Positions 1 to 10,340 of a stretch of 64,000 nt of DNA are shown here, one piece after another; positions within the stretch are counted from its first letter, which is position 1, and the number at the start of each line of letters is the position of its first letter. The notes under the pieces were generated by a model. The model did no database searches, was not told the DNA's origin, and saw only the letters and a program-made list of their open reading frames with translations. The DNA lies in assembly GCF_042477335.2 (NCBI RefSeq), contig NC_091246.1:15745001-15809000 (forward strand), written 5' to 3'. Origin of the DNA: Ovis canadensis (taxonomy: Eukaryota; Chordata; Mammalia; Artiodactyla; Bovidae). Made by a program: the position numbers and the translations under genes.

Positions 1-239
1 GGGAGGTACCGAAGGTCTCAGCACCTTTGTACACTCCCCCGTCAGCATCTCCTGCTCCAAAGTGGCAGCAGCCTTCCTTGGACGGCACCCACTTCTTCAA
101 GGCAGGAGTGGCTTTCTTCAACTCCCTTCCACCCCAGACCTTCTCAAGTTACCATTAGAGTTCCGTTCATCATGAACTGCTCATGAACACCTATCCAATA
201 TTCTTGACATGAGCTAACTCAGAGTCAAATGGGAAAGCA
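1..239. other. Unassigned intergenic sequence
   Basis: No gene, RNA or recognised repeat seen. Confidence 0.6.
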
Positions 240-660
240 ACAGCAGTGTCCATAGACAGATGACGGATAAACGAAACATGCTATATACATACAATGGACT
301 GTTAGCCTTGAAAAACAAAAAGAATGAAATTCTGACACATGCTGTAATACAGATGAACCTTTATGAAGACAGCAGGCTCCGTGGAATGACCCTAATGCAA
401 GAGGACAGATATTATATGATTTCACTTACGTGTGGCACCTAGAGTAGTCAAATTCATAGAGGTAGAAAGAAGTTACCAAGGGCTGAGAAGAGGGGAGGAT
501 GGGGAGTTAGTGTTTAATGGGTACAAAGTTTCAGTCTGAGAAGATGAGAAAGACCTGGAGATGGAAGGTGATGGTTTCACAACAAGGTGGATGCGCTTAA
601 TGCTCTTGAACTGCTCACTTAGGAATGGTTAACATAGTTTGACATCAATAAATAAACACT
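240..660 (+). repeat. Old L1 3' end (L1M-type)
   Basis: The text resembles L1 ORF2-end/3' UTR sequence: an ATATACATACAATGGA-like word, repeated AAAAAGAATGAAAT-type words, then GATGGGGAGTTAGTGTTTAATGGGTACA and a terminal TTAACATAGTTTGAC. Strongly diverged. Confidence 0.6.
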
Positions 661-705
661 CACAACATCCTTTAAAAAGTGGCTAAAGTGGAAGTTTTAT
701 GTTTT

Positions 706-918
706 ATATATGCTGTGCTGTGCTTAGTCTCTCAGTCATGTCCGACTCTGCAATCCCATGGACTGTAGCCCGCCAGGCTCCTCTGTCCATGGGGATTCTC
801 CAGGCAGAATACTGGAGTGGGTTGCCATGGCTTTCTCCAGGGGATCTTCCCAACCCAGGGATCAAACCCAGGTCTCCTGAATTGCAGGCAAGTCCTTTAC
901 CATCTGAGCCACCAGGGA
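706..918 (-). repeat. Bov-tA SINE
   Basis: Runs from TCAGTCATGTCCGACTCTG to GAGCCACCAGGGAA in antisense order. It abuts a second copy head to tail. Confidence 0.9.
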
Positions 919-1133
919 AAAGTGAAAGTGAAGTCGCTCAGTCGTGTCCAACTCTTTGCGACACCATGGATTGTAGCCCACGGAATTTTCCAGGTAAGAG
1001 TACTGAAGTGGGTTGCCATTTCCTTCTGCATGGAATCCTCCTGATCCAGGGATCAAACCTGGGTCTCCCATGTTGCAGGCAGAGGCTTTATCTCTGAGCC
1101 ATAGGGTTACAATCTGAGCCACCAGGGAAGTCC
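919..1133 (-). repeat. Bov-tA SINE, second of a tandem pair
   Basis: Starts AAGTGAAAGTGAAGTCGCTCAG and ends CCACCAGGGAAGTCC. A small duplication of CTGAGCCA sequence lies near 1096-1120. Confidence 0.9.
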
Positions 1134-1159
1134 ATTATATACATATTTTACTACAATTT

Positions 1160-1690
1160 AAAAAATATATGAGCAGATTAACAATGGATTAAAAAACTGT
1201 GGTACATCCAAACAATGGAGTGCTGAAAATTATTATTACTGTTATTAAAATTAATATTCAGTGCTGAAAATTAATAAGCTATCAAGCCATGAAAGAGCAT
1301 GGAGGAAAACCTAGATGCATATTACTATGAGAAGGAAGCCAATCTGAAATTTACATACTGTATGACTCCAACTATATGACATTCTGGAAAAGGCAAAACT
1401 GTGGAGATACAGAAAAGGAATCAGTGGTTACCAGGGGTTGGGGAAGGGTGGAGGGATGAACAGGCGGAGCACAGAGGATTTTCAGGGCAGTGAAAACACT
1501 CTGTATGATATCATAATGATGGACACGTGTCATCATGTATTTCATTCTGCATATATTCAAACTCACAGAACGTGCAATTCCAAGGGTGAACTCTAATGCC
1601 AGCTATGGACTTTGGGCGATTATGATGGGTGAATATTGGTTCATCCATTGTAACATATGTACCCCTAGATGTTGATAATGAAGCAGGCTA
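1160..1690 (+). repeat. Old L1 3' end
   Basis: Contains the common L1 3' UTR series: CTGTGGTACATCCAAACAATGGA, a CAGTGGTTACCAGGGGTTGGGG word, and TGTATGATATCATAATGATGGA. Diverged and interrupted by ATT repeats. Confidence 0.65.
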
Positions 1691-1742
1691 TGCATATAGG
1701 AAGTATACGGGAAATCTCTGTACCTTACCCTCAAGTTTGCTG

Positions 1743-1950
1743 TGGCTTCCCTGGTGGCTCAGCGGTAAAGAATCTGCCTGCCGATGAGGGAAATGCAGGT
1801 TCGATCCCTGGGTCCTGAAGATCCCCTGGAGGAGGAAATGGCAACTCACTCCAGTATTCTTGCCTGGGATATGCCATGGACAGAGGAATTGTGGGCTACA
1901 GTCCATGCGGTTGCAAAAAGTTGGACATAACTTAGCGTCTAGAAAACAAC
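1743..1950 (+). repeat. Bov-tA SINE
   Basis: Sense copy: TGGCTTCCCTGGTGGCTCAG, a GGTTCGATCCCTGG B-box, then the Bov-A body ending GGACATAACTTAGCG and AAAACAACA. Confidence 0.9.
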
Positions 1951-2734
1951 AAAATTGCTCTGAAAAAAAAAAGTCTTAACAAAAAAAGGGGGCAGAGGGC
2001 AAATGGCTGTTTCCTGTCCCTAGAGATCTCCTTGTCTGGTTGAGACACACAGAGATAAGCTATGTGTTAAGAGATCTCGATGATGCAGGCAGCCTCAGAT
2101 GTCTCGGACGGGCCCTTCTGCTGCTCAGAGTATAGAAGGTTCTCTGGAGGCAGTGAGTCCCTTGTATATGGAGTGGCCTGCAGCCTTGGGGTAGCCATCT
2201 CAGTGGGTCGCTTAACCCTTCTTGGAGAAGTCCCTTCAAGTTGGGCCATGGGGCCCAAGCAGTCCTGCCATCACAAACCACACCGGCTTCAGGGCTCTAT
2301 GGGAATTCATTCTGCTAAGTGGGCTTGGCCTTCACAAAAATGGACTCGGCACTCCCCAGATGACCCCCCCTGCTGCTCCTGAATTTCTCACCCAGCCCAG
2401 CTCCATATTATTCAGCTCTCATCTTTCTACCCCATCTCCCCCAACTTCTTTGAAGAACTCATAACCATCCTGACCTCTCAATACCCACTTCCAGAGCCCT
2501 AGGTGGGAAGGGCTGTGTGGGTGCCAGAGGGCAGCTATCCACTCACTCGGGCCAGTCCCAGGACTGGAGTTACAGCCGACAGTGAGATGTCCTAAAGCAC
2601 TGGGACAAAGATATGCAAAGCTAAACAGAGACAGGATGGCTCTTCCAGAGCAAAGCTGAACTGGATTTAGGATAAAGGAAGGAAACTGTCCCTCAGAAGA
2701 GGCTGGAGGCAGGAAAGGAAGGCATGTCAGCCTC
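1951..2734. other. Intergenic sequence, no gene seen
   Basis: Includes short A-rich tracts. Nothing recognisable otherwise. Confidence 0.55.
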
Positions 2735-2946
2735 AAAGTCAAAGTGTTAATCACCCAGTCAACTCTGACTCTTTGGGACCCCAAGGTCTCTAGCCCATCA
2801 GGCTCTTCTGTCCATGGGATTTCCCGGGCAAGAATTCTGGAGTGGGCTGCCATTCCCTTCTCCAGGGGATCTTTCCAACTCAGGAATCAAACCCTGGTCT
2901 CCTGCATTGCAGGCAGATTCTTTACCATCTGAGCCACCAAGGAAGT
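2735..2946 (-). repeat. Bov-tA SINE
   Basis: Antisense copy ending GAGCCACCAAGGAAG, moderately diverged (GGGACCCCAAGGTCTCTAGCCC). Confidence 0.85.
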
Positions 2947-2969
2947 GTCAGCCTGCAGGTACAGGAAAA

Positions 2970-3450
2970 GTAGAGTCATTCATTCATTCATTCATTCAAC
3001 AAATAACATCTAAGCCCTTATCAGGCGCCAAATGCTGAGAGGTATGGGTATAGATATGAGAACACAGACAGAGTGAAGGAAGCAGCCTGGAGTCCTGCTC
3101 TTGTGTAGCTGACAGCTGTGGCATTCTAGGGAGACCATAAGAAAGATAACCAAGACAAAGAAAAGATACGTCAGACGGTGACAAGGCCACAAGCTTGGCA
3201 AGGGGAATAGAGATTTCCAGGTGCGGGAAGGAAAGATCACAGTATTTTAAAGGCCTGTTTTGCTGAGAAGTCGGTACCTGAGCAATGACTTAAATTGAGA
3301 AACTGCTATTTGGGTGCCTGGAAGAACATTCTGGAGACAGGATAGTGCAGGTGCAGAAGACCCGAGCAGGGAGGATGCCAGGAGTTTTGGAGGAGCTCCT
3401 AGGAAGCCAGGGTTGGAAGGGAGATTTTTGCAGGTGGGGAGCAGGAGACG
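2970..3450 (+). repeat. L2 fragment with (ATTC)n
   Basis: TCATTCATTCATTCATTCAAC followed by AACATCTAAGCCCTTATCAGGCGCCAAATGCT matches the L2 3' region (the 'TATGTGCCAGGCACTGTGCT' motif) in diverged form. The downstream limit is uncertain. Confidence 0.5.
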
Positions 3451-3642
3451 AGGTCAAGAAGAAAACAAGGAGCTGGGTTGTCTCAGGCCTCGTAGAGGAT
3501 GGCAAAGACTTAGTGAGACATAACAGTTGATTCCTGCGCTGTTCAGTGGGGAGGGGGGCCTCACCAATGCATTTTTAGCCTTCCTCTCACAATAGCAGGA
3601 TGCTTTTTAAATTATTATTATTATAGTTCTTTAATCTGTAAG

Positions 3643-3857
3643 TGAGCAAGTGAGTGAAGTCACTCAGTGGTGTCCAACTCTTTGCAACCCCATGGACTGT
3701 AGCCTACCAGTCTCCTCCGTCCATGGGTTTTTCCAGGCAAGAATACTGGAGTGGGTTGCCATTTCCTTCTCCAGAAGATCTTCCTGACCCAGGGATTGAA
3801 CCCAGGTCTCCCGCGTTGTAGGCAGACGCTTTACCGTCTGAACTACCAGGGAAGTCC
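3643..3857 (-). repeat. Bov-tA SINE
   Basis: Antisense copy from GTGAAGTCACTCAG to CTACCAGGGAAGTCC. Confidence 0.9.
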
Positions 3858-4040
3858 TACAATGGCAGGATGGATGCATGGGGCTGTCATGAGCCTGCTT
3901 GAATTCCTTGCCCACAAGGTAACTTTCTGGTCATAGCCTGGCTTCCCACAGACAGGTCCTCTAGGGCGAGAGACTGCTGGCAGCCAGGGTGTTGTCCTCA
4001 CTGTGACACCTCTACTTTTCATTGTAAATCAACATAATGT

Positions 4041-4093
4041 ATGGTGTGGTACGGATGGTATGGTACGGTATGGTACAGTATGGTACGGTATGG
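4041..4093. repeat. Short tandem repeat of GGTAT/GGTAC units
   Basis: About five turns of a 10-base unit, GGTATGGTAC, with small changes. No coding potential. Confidence 0.85.
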
Positions 4094-4115
4094 TGTAAAC
4101 CAATATGATACAATG

Positions 4116-4235
4116 CTGCAGCTGCTGCTGTTTTGTCACGCAGTCATGTCCAACTCTTTGCAACCACATGGGCTATAGCCCACCAGACTCCTCTGTCCAT
4201 GGGGGTTCCCAGGTAAGAATACTGGAGTGGGTTTT
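4116..4235 (-). repeat. Partial Bov-A/Bov-tA SINE
   Basis: Only the Bov-A half is present (CAGTCATGTCCAACTCTTTGC to GAATACTGGAGTGGG); it lacks the tRNA-derived half. It follows the minisatellite directly. Confidence 0.8.
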
Positions 4236-4464
4236 ATGATATAATACACTACCATATCTCAGAGCTTGTATAACATGACTCCAGCCCCCAGAGTTGAAGC
4301 CACCCTGGTGGGTGGACTAATCCAGTCTCTAAACCGACCAGGCTCCTGAACTAGGTCCCACAGTCACAGTGTCCTCTCCACGACCGTGCCACTTGGTGAG
4401 GCTGCTCAACAGCCAGTCAGCTGCCCTTCTCTTGGTGCTGTCCTGATCTCACCACTCAACTTTT

Positions 4465-4560
4465 GAACCAAACCACTTAGCCTCAGTTTACTCAGTTGTA
4501 GAATGGGCATGATACTTTCAACCTCCAAGGGTGGCTGTAGGAACTGAACAAGATAAAAAC
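4465..4560 (+). repeat. MIR fragment
   Basis: CCACTTAGCCTCAGTTTACTCA, then GTAGAATGGGCATGATA, matches the MIR core order. Confidence 0.6.
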
Positions 4561-4842
4561 CTCTGAGAGCCAGCAAGTCTCCTGGCTTCCCCTCTCACGC
4601 TCCCTTCCCTGACACTCATCCCTCTTTCGTTGGGGCACTCTCAGCAGGGTCTCTCCAGCCTCCCAGCTTTCATCCTCATGCCTGTCGGTGCATTGTAGAC
4701 AAGTAGGATGCTTCAGACTCCCTGCACATCTCCCTCTGGTTAGAACGCCCCTCCTCTTCTCTGCCTGATGAGCAGCCAGAGGTCCTTCAAGCTCTAGCTG
4801 CAATGCCACCTCTCCTTTAAAGCCTTCCCAGGCTCTTTCTGG
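4561..4842. other. Intergenic, no feature seen
   Basis: Pyrimidine-rich single-copy-looking sequence with no supported gene. Confidence 0.5.
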
Positions 4843-5062
4843 GGCTTCTCAGGTGATGCTTGTGCTAAAGAACCCACCTGCCAAAGCAGGAGATATAAGA
4901 GACGTGGGTTCAATCTCTGGGTCGGGAGGATCCCCTGGAATAGAAAGTAGCAACCCATTCCAGTATTCTTGCCTGGAAAAATCCCATGGACAGGGAAGCC
5001 TCGTGGGCTACAGTCCATAGGATCACAGAGTCAGACACAACTGAAGAGAATTAGCACGCAGG
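4843..5062 (+). repeat. Bov-tA SINE
   Basis: Sense copy with GGTGATGCTTGTGCTAAAGAACC, GGGTTCAATCTCTGGG and the Bov-A body ending CAGACACAACTGAAGAG. Confidence 0.9.
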
Positions 5063-5594
5063 CCCCCAGGCTCTTTTTGTTCTTCCTGCCTGGTTGATTC
5101 TTCCGTCTGCTTACAGCACCCAATGCTTTACTCTATCACAGCACTTACTGCTGCACTGGTTTAACTACCTGGGTTGTTGGCATTATTTTTTTAATTTAAA
5201 CTAAAGCTCGAGCTCCCTGTTGACAAAGAGGGATCATCTTCTCTTACACCATGTTTCATTAAGTTTTGCCTGCCAACAAATTTTTAGATTCACCATTATT
5301 TTGTGTACCATTAAGAAAGAAAAATATGCACCACTTACGTCTTGACACCTTGGCTTCTTGGGATTTGTATTTTATGCATCGTGAAAGAATTCTTCTGAAC
5401 TTACTTAGAAATAGTGTAGATATCATTTATCACTTCTGTGCATATCACATGTATTTGTCATGAAATTGATTGGTTAAGGTATTACCATTTGCATTGTGAC
5501 TAATAAGTGTCCAATAGCAACTGTAAGAGCCATTGATTGTAACACCTACCCCAGTTTTAAAGATGCAAAAAAATGAAAGAAAAAAACACATGCT
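5063..5594. other. Intergenic, no gene seen
   Basis: AT-rich, unassigned. The sequence around 5260-5460 looks like old transposon DNA but I cannot name a family. Confidence 0.5.
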
Positions 5595-6011
5595 GCAGAT
5601 GTGAGAGTTGGACCATAAAGAAGGCTGAGCATTGAAGAACTGATGCCTTCAAACTGTGGTGCTGGAAAAGTCTCTTGAGAGTCCCTTGGGCAGCAAGGGT
5701 ATCAAACTAGTCAATCCTAAAGGGAAGCAACCCTGAATATTCATTGGGGAACTGATGCTTAAGCTGAAGCTCCAAGACTTTGGCCACGAGAAGCAAAGAG
5801 CAAACTCATTGGAAAAGACCCTGATGCTGGGAAAGACTGAGGGCAGGAGAAGGGGGCGACACAGGATGAGATGGTTGGTTGGCATCACAGACTCAGTGGA
5901 CTTGAGTCTGAGCAAACTCCAGCAGGTAATAAAGGACAGGAATGCCTGGCCTGCTGCAGTCTATGGGGTCGCAAAGAGTCGGACATGACTTAGGGACTGA
6001 ACGACAGCAAA
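5595..6011 (+). mobile_element. BovB (RTE) LINE 3' end
   Basis: Sense 3' terminal part: GTGAGAGTTGGACCATAAAGAAGGC through GAGGATGAGATGGTTGG-like text to GTCGCAAAGAGTCGGACATGA and ACTGAACGACAGC. 5'-truncated, with no reverse transcriptase core. Confidence 0.9.
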
Positions 6012-8076
6012 AAACTTGAAATACAGATTATCCCTTTCTCCTAGACTAGTGTCTGGCACCCAGCTGATGTTCAATCAATGTGTGTAGGTTTGCTATAGCT
6101 TTGTGACATGATTCAGGCCAATCTACAGCAACAGTGGTCATTTCTATGCAGCCCTGGACCTCTCAAGTGTCCAGGGCTTCTGGAAGGACAGGCTGGCACC
6201 AAAGCGTACCAGAGCTCATTTGAGGAGGAGTTGGAGGCAGGGGAACCTCTGAATAGTTCCTGGTTTCCCTGTGGATGATTGGACCAGGAATGGAGTGTTG
6301 CTGGGCAGAGAGGAGGTGGACATGAAGGCCTTCAAACCCCCAGAAGTTCAACAGGGTCAGGCTGAGACTATGAACTTTGGAGCACAAAACCTTAGCTGAT
6401 AGAAATATTTTTATCTATATATAAAGTTCGGACCCCGTGTCCAGAAACAACAATAAATCTTAGGCTCTTTCTATCTCCTGCTGCCCCACTCTCAGTGATA
6501 TACAAGCTGGAAAAGATTTTTATTTTTGGATAGTGAGAGACAAGGCAATAGAAAGTTATAACCTAAAGAAAGTAATAACATGTTCTGGCCAGAAATGCCC
6601 CACTGTGTCTCCATGTGAATGTCATTGTGTTTGAACAAGTTGAACTGAATTTTATCTGCTGATTTTGAATGTGCAATGCACAGGCACATACAGAAATTAC
6701 ATGAGGGAAGAACAGAAAGACCCCTATTGCTTGGCATCATATTTTAAGCTTAGACAAACTTGGAAGGCTGTTCTCAAGCCTCTGACATTTGGCTGCCCCG
6801 AGTCTCACTCTGTGCACAGAGGAGATTGTCAAAACTCAGGTGGGTGCAGTCAGTCCACATGCTTGACGTCACAGAGAATAGGAGAGCCAGGAGGAGGAGG
6901 TTTGACTGTGTCCTGGGAAGAGACCCAGAGGCATAGGCAGAACCATCCCATGCCTGCTAGGGGACTGGGTTTCTAGTGTAAAATGGGGCCTGAGAAGCCT
7001 CCCCTCTGGGCAGAGTTCACCAGGCATTTAATAACCCATGTGGCCAGAGGACTGCAGAGAGTTCCAGGGGGGCCCCATGGCACTTGGAGTCAATCCTTTA
7101 GTTGCTGGATCACAGGAAGGACCAGGGGACAGTGTGGTGGGGGACACTAAGGACAACTGCTATTTATTTACAATATTGATAAAATATTGCAACAAGCAAC
7201 TGGACTGTCTGTGTGTGTGTCATATGAAGAGCACCCTATTGGTGAACTTTCTGCGAAGATGAAATGAAATCAGCAGGTGAATGAATGAGTAAGTAAATGA
7301 ATGAATGAGTGATTGGGCACCATGCCCTGTGCTTGTGAATCGAGACTCCAGTTCTCTCATCCAGTAAATATTAATTGAATGTCCATAGCGTGCAGTTTTC
7401 ATGTCAGATGCTGAGGATGAAAAGCTGATTCAGAAAGAACCCTTCTTTGGAAAGTCCTTCTTGAGGCAATAAGTGATGGGTGGGAAGGGCATCTCTTGTG
7501 GCACGAACAGTATAAGCAAAGACACAGAGGCAAATGCAAAAAAGAGCAAATCAAGCAAGCAAGCAAATAAAAAGCACCTTATCTTGTTCTGGAAGCAACA
7601 ATCTGTCATTGTGATCAGTATAAAGTTTGAGGCCAGAAGCAGTAAGAGATAGGGCTCTTGGAAGCATAAATAATGGCCAGTCTTGGGAGGGGTGAACACT
7701 GCTATGTGGGAGTGTCAGGGATGAGTGGCAGCAGGTCACTTTCACACTGAAATAATCACTGCACAGCAGCGTGGGGCCTGGCTTCCAAGGGCTAAGGCTG
7801 GAGGCAGGGAGGCCAGAAGGGAGCCACTGCAACAATCCAGGTAAATGAAGTGGCAAAATAAAAATGGGGAGGAGAAACTGAAAATATTAAGTTTGGTGTA
7901 TTTTTTTCTTTTAAGTTGAAGAGTGAGAGAAAGAAATGGGGCCAAAACTTGATCAGCAAACCTAGGGTTGAAAAGAAAGTGACATATGACCAAAATATAG
8001 TCAATCCTTTATGATAACTTGGTATGGAGTGTGATCTATCAAACTATCCAATTATTATGTTGAAAACCTAATATGG
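6012..8076. other. Intergenic stretch, no gene supported
   Basis: A (TGAA)n-like tract lies at 7277-7312 and L2-type words at about 7340-7500 (AATATTAATTGAATGTCCATAGCGTGCA). No young SINE is seen in these 2 kb. No splice-supported coding sequence could be made out. Confidence 0.5.
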
Positions 8077-8272
8077 GTTATTCCTGGCGGCTCAGCTGTA
8101 AAGTATCCACCAGCAATGCAGGAGATGTGGGTTCCATCCCTGGGTGGGGAATATCCCCTGGAGGAGGAAATGGCAACCCACTCCAGTATTCTTGCCTGGG
8201 AAATCCCATGGACAGAGGAGCCTGGTGGGCTACAGTTGCAAAAGAATAGGTTACAACTTAGGACTAAACCAT
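8077..8272 (+). repeat. Bov-tA SINE
   Basis: Sense copy from GTTATTCCTGGCGGCTCAG to AACTTAGGACTAAACC. The 3' body has a deletion after GGGCTACAG. Confidence 0.88.
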
Positions 8273-8892
8273 CACCACCACCCACACCTAATATGCTATT
8301 ATAATGTTGTATGTTATATAATAAACATTGAAACATAATAGTATAAGTTAACTATACTTCAATTTTAAAAAAAGAAGAAGAAAGAAAAGAAACACTTGGA
8401 GGGTACATAAAGTAAGACAGGGTTCACAGAGAAGGAGTAGCCGAGGGAATTCCCAGGTTCCTGCACTGAAGACCCAAAGGTGATAGTGTCCCCAAGACCA
8501 GAACCGAGGAACAAGTGGGTCTGAGGCGAAGACATGAGAGAGAGTCAAGGTGGAGGAATCTAGAAGGTCCAAGAGGAGGGCTTTGGTGAGCAGGCTTTCC
8601 CACAGGCTTTCCCACAGGTTTTCACAAGGTCTGCTTTGACTCACACTCTCCGAGCCTCAGGACAAGAAACAGAAGTCTATGGATTCCAGTCACTTCACCA
8701 TCATCCTTGAGCTGACATTTTGTATTTTAAAAAGTTGGCTAAGGATTCTGCCCAGCATGTCTTTTTTTCCCCCCTTGATTATTGAGATGTAGCCTACATA
8801 CAGAGCAGTGCATGAATCAGAAGTATACACTTAGACAGGAGGATGGGGTGGGAGGGAAGTTCAAGAGAGAGGCGTCATATCTCTGATTTATG
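8273..8892. other. Intergenic, no gene seen
   Basis: An A-rich tail (8360-8395) and, at about 8760-8830, an antisense L1-tail-like stretch (TTGATTATTGAGATGTAGCCTACATACA). Confidence 0.45.
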
Positions 8893-8975
8893 CAGATACC
8901 TGGCAGAAACACACACAATACTGTAAAGCAATTGTTCTCCAGTTAAAAATAAATAATTTTTTAAAGCTAAAAAAA
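8893..8975 (+). repeat. Artiodactyl L1 3' tail
   Basis: ACACACAATACTGTAAAGCAATTGTTCTCCAGTTAAAAATAAATAA is the usual terminal segment of ruminant L1 copies. Confidence 0.65.
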
Positions 8976-9595
8976 AGTATCCATCTCAACAAGCATGTCA
9001 TTTGGATTGTATTAAAGAGCTTAAAAATACTCACAAGTGCACACACACAAAGACATATATGAAAATAGAAGCCAGTCTCCTCTCTAAGAATTTTCGTTCC
9101 AGAGGGAAGGACTCTGCAGTTAATGGGCATGCAAACACCATTAAGCCCAAACACCCTACTTCATATGGAATGCAAGACCCTCTGGCATCTGACCCCTGCC
9201 CCCTTCCCCTCCCTCACTTGTTGCCACCACCACCACCATCCCCTCCCCAAATTAAGCTCTGGCCTCACTAAGCCTCAGTGTCCCGGATCCCAACCCCTCA
9301 TCCATCCATCCACACCCACTAGGATTCTCCTGCCTTTCCCACTTACTCAAGGTCTAGCCAGCAAATTCTCTCCTGGGCTTTCAGGCCCTTCCAACGTCTG
9401 AAGGCCTCCTCCACTAGTCTCCTATTTCCGTCCCTATTGCAGTTCATTTCCACTGATACTTTTTTTTTTCTCCCTAAATTCTATCAGTACAATTCCAAGG
9501 CTGTATCTCCAGACTGACGTTGAACATACCTTAACTCTGTTTGGATGCTGTTACCATCATTGAGCTCTCAAAAGAAACAAGAAAAAAGTCTGTTT
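8976..9595. other. Intergenic, C-rich in part
   Basis: Contains ACC/CCT-rich sequence at about 9190-9300. No gene supported. Confidence 0.5.
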
Positions 9596-9948
9596 TGAAA
9601 TAGACTCACAGCCTTAGAGAATGAATTTATGGTTACCAGGGGGGATGGTGGGAGAGAAGAATAGATTGAGAGTTTGGGGCTGACATGTACACACTGCTAG
9701 ATTTAAAATAGATAACCAACAAGGACCTACTATAGAGCACAGGGAACTCTGTTCAATATTCTATAATAACCTAAATGGAAAAAGAATTTGAAAAAGAATA
9801 GATACATGTATATGTGTAACTGAATCACTTTGCTGTACACCTAAAACTAACACGTCATTGTTAATGCTGATTAACATAACCGATTGTTAACATAACATAA
9901 TGCTGATTAACATACAGTCCAACACAAAATAAAAACTTTATTTAAAAA
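9596..9948 (+). repeat. Artiodactyl L1 3' UTR segment
   Basis: AATGAATTTATGGTTACCAGG, CCTACTATAGAGCACAGGGAAC, CTGAATCACTTTGCTGTACACC and an A-rich end. A TGCTGATTAACATA word is duplicated near 9872-9915. Confidence 0.8.
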
Positions 9949-9949
9949 A

Positions 9950-10225
9950 AGTCTATTTTGACTTGTGGTTGCCAAGGAAAGAGGAGTGAGGGGAGAAGGA
10001 CTGGGGGTTGGGGATTAGCAGATGTAAAGTGTATTATGTATAGGATGGATAAAAAGGTCCTAATGTATATCACAGGGAACTATATTTAGTATCCTGTGAT
10101 GGAGCATGATGGAAAAAAATATGAAAAAAGAATGTATACATAGGTATAACTGAATCACTTTGCTGTACAGCAGAAATTAACATGACATTGTAAGTCAACT
10201 GTAGATGAATAAAATAATTTTTTTA
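9950..10225 (+). repeat. Second artiodactyl L1 3' UTR segment in tandem
   Basis: The same family as the preceding copy and in the same direction (GACTTGTGGTTGCCAAGG to AATAAAATAATTTTT), with TATCACAGGGAACTATATTTAG and CTTTGCTGTACAGCAG. Confidence 0.8.
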
Positions 10226-10237
10226 ATGTCTCTTTTG

Positions 10238-10340
10238 AAGAAAGCAAGAAAGGAAAGAAGACAAGGATGGAGGGAGGGGAGAGGGAGGAAGGGAAGAAAG
10301 AGAGAAGGAAAGGAAACAAAGGAATGAGGAAGGAAAGAAT
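10238..10340. repeat. Purine (GGAA/GA-rich) tract
   Basis: About 100 bases almost only of A and G, dominated by GGAA, GAAA and GGGA words. Confidence 0.9.

Noticed and set aside
699-1097. 132-codon open frame with 'cysteine- and proline-rich' look
   Set aside because: Lies entirely in two Bov-tA SINEs. The same pseudo-peptides recur in every copy in the window.
1743-1830. tRNA-like A- and B-box sequence (GGTTCGATCC) in SINE heads throughout
   Set aside because: These are tRNA-derived SINE promoters lacking a complete cloverleaf and acceptor stem; not functional tRNA genes.
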